64,000 bases of DNA. Origin: Lutjanus erythropterus (taxonomy: Eukaryota > Chordata > Actinopteri > Lutjaniformes > Lutjanidae). The notes under the pieces were generated by a model. It saw nothing but the letters and a program-made list of their open reading frames with translations. It was not told the DNA's origin and made no database searches. Each line of letters starts with the position of its first letter. Position 1 is the first letter of the stretch. This document shows positions 52,090-64,000 of the stretch, piece by piece. Where the stretch lies: contig CM034600.1 in assembly GCA_020091685.1 (NCBI GenBank), forward strand, positions 38,622,034-38,686,033. The letters run 5' to 3'. A program made the translations under genes and the position numbers.

Positions 52090-53430
52090 TGCCATCACAA
52101 CTGATCAGTTTTCTCTTGTTTGTATCGTAGAGCACTTCACACCTTGGTTTACTGTCCCGTCATGAGCATCAGACCCGGTAAGGTGATGGTTAAAGTGGTG
52201 ATGGGAATTATTACCTGCACAAACGTACCTGCCTGCACAAGCTGGGATTTTAACTTTGTGGTGTTTGTACAGCGGAAACACATGAAACAAAAAGACAGTT
52301 GTTACATCTTGTAGCTTATTTCTGTAGCTTTCTCCATCAGTTCCATCAGTAACAAGACTGTACTCACTAAGGATTTCAATATTGTGTCAGTTGAGATGAG
52401 CAAAATCAAAGGCAGAATCACAATTATCCCTGTATTTTTTCTCTATTCTACTTGCAACATACGATGTGTGTCTGAAAGGAAAAAAAAACAGTGTAGCTCA
52501 CCGGCCTTTATATCACTCTTGATACCATACTGACAATCTTTTTATAGGAGAATTTGAAAATGTAAGTTGTCGGGGCATGAAACCAATGATCTGTTGGTCT
52601 TCATTAGTTGAAGTTGTAAATTCCAATATTGTGACCATGCTAATATACAGAGTTCATGTCTTTTAGTTTAAGTCACTCTCATGAGTACAGTGTTGTTGTA
52701 ACTGATACAACTGATGGCTGGACCAAGAAAAATAAGACCAAAGTTGTAACACTGTAGTTTTTCTTGAACAGTTATAAGGTTTGATTCCAGATTGTAAAAT
52801 CCATCTCTGGGATTAAAAAAAAAAAGTAAAATTTGATCAACTAGACGCCGCGTTAGCCGATCAAATACATACAGGCGCACGTTCTTGGTAAATTATTTAC
52901 CACAAATGGCGAATTTTGACTGTTTACCTTCCAACGGTCATGACAGAGCTGTAAAATCATCTCATCAGTGCAGCGTTTTGGAAAAAAAAAACAAAAACAA
53001 ACTCCAGTGCAGTCTTTTTTTAAACAGGGTACCTGCAGGATATTTAAAAAAGAATTGAATTTCACTAACAGTCTATTTTTCTCTTGTCCTTTTGTAGACA
53101 CATAAATACTGTAAAATCATGAAAAGGCTGTTTATAGATTTAGTTTTCAGGAAGATATTATTGAGCTCATATGGTGACTTTGCTTCTGTAAACAATTTAC
53201 AAACATTTAGTTTTATTTAAAATATTCCATTCTGAATTTATTGATTTTAAAAAAAATAATATATAATTTTAAAATACGAGAAAATGTGGTCCAGGTTGAA
53301 AAATGTTTCCTTCAGATTAGAAATTAACTTGAAGCTCAAATAGACACTTTGTTACACAGCTGCAGCGACTCTGTTCTGTCAGACGTAAAATCAGACGTGT
53401 AAAAACTCGCTCTTGTTTCATTGTGGTAAT
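52090..53430. other. Intergenic gap between convergent emc3 and usp11
   Basis: About 1.3 kb of AT-rich sequence. No exon-like open frame, RNA gene or clear repeat was recognised. Confidence 0.5.
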
Positions 53431-54357
53431 AATCATCCTTTTATTCATATCAAAAGATTGAAAGTACAATAAAATATTTTCATCTGATATTTGACAGGGA
53501 AGACCAAAGAAAGAAATCAGCCCAAGCTTCCCTCCTGCTCCACCCAGGAATGGTAATAATAATAATAATACATTTCTTACAATACAAAAATACTGTACAC
53601 AGAGCCGGTTTAAAAATCAGTAAGAGCTCCGACCACAGAGAGAAAACTTCGCCTGCGTCCGTCTCTCTGCACAGACTGGGAACAGTTACACAGCTTACCT
53701 GCCATTCTGTCAAATAATTTTATGCATGAATACAAATTTCATCTATAAATATGAAAAATAAGCATCTCAATGTCCTGCACCAGTCGATCATGAAAATTAT
53801 TCAAGGACAAAAAAAAAACCTGTAGTCATGTGACAGCTGAAATTATTAAAAAAATAAATACCAGCAAAACAAAACAAAAAAAAAACACAACCAAAATATA
53901 CAGATTCATTTCTCATCTCTGGCAGCTTTGTTCAATGTTAAATTATCTGTTACTCCGCTCATTACCCACAATCCCCTTCAAGCTGCTCCTTGGTCCATTT
54001 TGATTCCACTGAATTCTGTCGAGCACGTTAAAAACAACTATGGTGCTTTCATTTCAAAACATAAATCAGTTATTGATTATGTCTGCAGACAGCTCAAATT
54101 ATTTTAATTGCTTTAACTTTTCCTGTGAAATTAAGTGTCAGTGTTTCAAAAGCTGGATTTTTTTTTATTGCAGAATCAAAGTTACTACAAACCACAGTGT
54201 TCTTTAGGTTTTGGGGTTATTTCCAGACAACTGTAGGAGCAAAATAAACCTTCGGAAGCTGAGAACAGCCGCGCTTACAATTAATTTTTTACACTGTTTT
54301 GAGGTCATGAGTCAATTATTTTGTTATCTTTAGAAAATCACAAGAAAACAAAAGTAG

Positions 54358-54705
54358 AGCTGCGAGCATTAGTCAACTGATTAGTTGATCCAAAGAAAAT
54401 TAAGTACCTACTATTTTGATAATTGATTAAGTGTTTCAATCAAGTGAAAATGTCAAACGTTTGCTGGTTTCAGCTTCTTAAATGTGAAGATTTGTTGCTT
54501 TTCTTTGTCATTTCCGACAGTAAATGAAGAGTCTTTGGATTTTTGACTGAGAAGCAAGATGTCACTTTGACCTCTATAAAACATCAAAAATTGTGAAAAA
54601 TGCTCATCACAGTTTCTCAGACTTAAAGATTGATCAGTGAATCATGAAAATAAGTTAATTAACTTAATCGATACTGAAAATTATGGTTAGTTGCAGCATT
54701 CGTAT
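54358..54705. mobile_element. hAT-like 'gctgcaactaa' element, copy 6
   Basis: It starts 'agagctgcgagcattagtc' and ends 'ggttagttgcagcattcg', inverted ends of the family. 'Tgctggtttcagcttctta' and 'tcatttccgacagtaaatga' are shared with the copy at 23363. Confidence 0.75.
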
Positions 54706-54849
54706 CTTTTTTCACTTGCCTGGTTGGACAAGTGGGTCAGAAATCGACTCGTCCAAAGTCAAGTTTTACTTGCTCCTGTAGAAATGGCTTTATTTATTAG
54801 CAGTTATTAAAATAGCACGATAGACTTAAGGTAACTTTAACCTGGAGCT

Positions 54850-55010
54850 GCATCGCCTAAAAGTGTCAAAAAATAATGAAAAATGTCCATCACAGTTTTT
54901 CAGAGTCCAAGGTGACGTCTTTAAATGTCTCGTTTTGTCTAAAACCCAAAGATATTCAGTTTAATGTCATGTGTTTAATGTTATGACTAATTAATTATCA
55001 AAACAGTTAA
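54850..55010. mobile_element. hAT-like 'gctgcaactaa' element fragment, copy 7
   Basis: 'Gtgtcaaaaaataatgaa', 'aatgtccatcacagttttt', 'aaggtgacgtctttaaatg' and 'cccaaagatattcagttta' match the family's middle. Both ends are lost. Confidence 0.55.
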
Positions 55011-56305
55011 GTTTAATTCTTGTACAGTGGTCACGTGAGTTCCCAGCCTGCTGTGACATTTTATTTAACCCCGGGCGATTCTTATAGTTGAGCCCTGCGG
55101 CGTCTTGACTCGGGTGTCAATCATTAATCATCGTATCTCATTTAACATCTGTTGGAAGAAGGTAATTTAAATTTAGGAAAAAGAACTGTTAATACTATTA
55201 TTAATTGAGAAACGGGCCTTTTGTTTCCTCGATAACAAAATACTTTCCTTGTGATCGTAAGATAACGGTTTTCAAAAAAATAATCGGAAGCACGGCTGTT
55301 CTCCAGTTGAGTTCTAACTGCGGTCCTTTTAACGTTAAATTAATTCCCAAACATCAGATATGAACGCTGGTGAGTCACCAGAATCATCATTGACTTCTAC
55401 AGTGTTTAATTATAAACAACTTAACATGTCAATTAAAAAATAGATTTTATTTACATCCTTTAAATGAGATTGAAATGATCCATTATACAGTGTAACAGTT
55501 TATAAGAAGAAAACGGTGCTACTTTTTTTTTAATAAATCAGACCTTAATGAGACGAGTGAACCGTAACCGACAGAGCAGCAACAGGAGCTCTGATTGGCT
55601 GGATTGGGTTGGTGGCAGCAGACTGTAAATGTTAAAGCAAAGAAACAGTGAGATGGAATATGGTTTGTAAAATAGAATAAATAGTCAAATGTTAAGGCCT
55701 TTTTTGCAATAATTTTGAAATTCCATTATACAATGTGTAGTTGGATGTTTTTACATATTTCTGTACTTCTGAATAATATATGGTATCATTTAAATGAACT
55801 AAATCAGGTTATAATAGTCTTATTATTTATTGATTATAGTTAAACACTGTAAAAGTCTGGAATAAAGAGCAGATTAACTTGTCATTGAGGAAAGAAAGAG
55901 ATAAAATCTGAAGCAGAGTTGTGTTTCCTCCCTGCAGCAGACGTCCAAACTGGAGTTCAGCGTCTGCTTCAGGTTCAAGTCAACATCTAAAACTGAGCTC
56001 CTGGTGCATCAAACTACCTGAGTAACACGTGTCCGTCTTATCTACCGAACAGAAAACCGACATTTTCACCCAAAACTCAACAGACGGAGGTTTTGACAAG
56101 CAAACGGCAACATTTAAAATGTGCTTTTGTTGTTTTCAGTCAGAGGGACGAAAGGAGAAAAACAATGTTCAAGTGTTGATGAAAAAATGAGAAAAATCTA
56201 AAACTTAAAAAAAAAAAATTCATATTTAAAAAGAGGAGAAAAGGCCCGTTGTTCTGACAAAGAAAAAAAATTACCGTAAAGTAGAACTAAATCTTGAGGA
56301 TTCAT

Positions 56306-64000
<7,695 letters not shown>

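Larger units (their letters stand above)
53440..56305 (-). other. usp11: Probable usp11 3' UTR with repeat copies
   Basis: It follows the usp11 stop (56306-56308) on the minus strand. A minus-strand AATAAA (tttatt at 53440-53445) is a candidate end. Two hAT-like copies lie inside (54358-54705 and about 54850-55010). The 3' UTR may be shorter; the end is not proved. Confidence 0.4.

Overview
The window is vertebrate nuclear DNA, almost certainly from a ray-finned (teleost) fish. The genes are split into many short GT-AG exons, the introns are AT-rich, long CA/GT microsatellites are common, and the dispersed repeats are ones familiar from fish genomes: internally deleted Tc1-like transposons, a tRNA-derived SINE, hAT-like short elements and LINE remnants. 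Nothing in it looks bacterial, viral or organellar.

Three protein genes can be read exon by exon, with matching splice phases. (1) iqsec2 runs on the + strand at 5485-33674. Sixteen coding exons are visible, encoding an Arf guanine-nucleotide exchange factor with an IQ motif, a SEC7 domain, a PH domain and a C-terminal PDZ ligand. The first coding exon or exons lie upstream of base 1 or were not recognised. (2) emc3 runs on the + strand: coding exons at 44999-51356, a probable non-coding first exon ending at 42231, and a promoter with ETS-like sites. It encodes a complete 261-residue subunit of the ER membrane protein complex. (3) usp11 runs on the - strand at 56306-64000. It is the 3' part of a USP4/11/15-type deubiquitinase, nine coding exons and 478 residues, and continues beyond the right edge. 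emc3 and usp11 converge tail to tail.

Layout: 1-5484 has no recognised exon and holds a LINE fragment, a SINE with a perfect 16-bp target-site duplication, and microsatellites. 5485-33674 is iqsec2. 33675-42100 is its 3' UTR followed by intergenic DNA with repeats. 42100-52090 is emc3. 52090-53440 is a short gap. 53440-64000 is usp11. The three products act in unrelated places (synaptic Arf signalling, ER membrane insertion, deubiquitination), so this is not a functional cluster. In human, IQSEC2 and USP11 lie on Xp11 and EMC3 on 3p25, so the order here is of interest for synteny.

I found no evidence of a novel multi-gene system. The observations most worth a second look are: a reading-frame break in the last iqsec2 exon; a family of almost fully palindromic 440-565 bp foldback elements inside gene introns; an iqsec2 intron made almost entirely of a deleted Tc1 element; splice donors that sit inside or beside long GT repeats; a His-rich and an acidic low-complexity insert in iqsec2; and a transposon-derived poly(A) signal in the emc3 3' UTR. 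All identifications come from reading and from remembered family sequences; no search was run.
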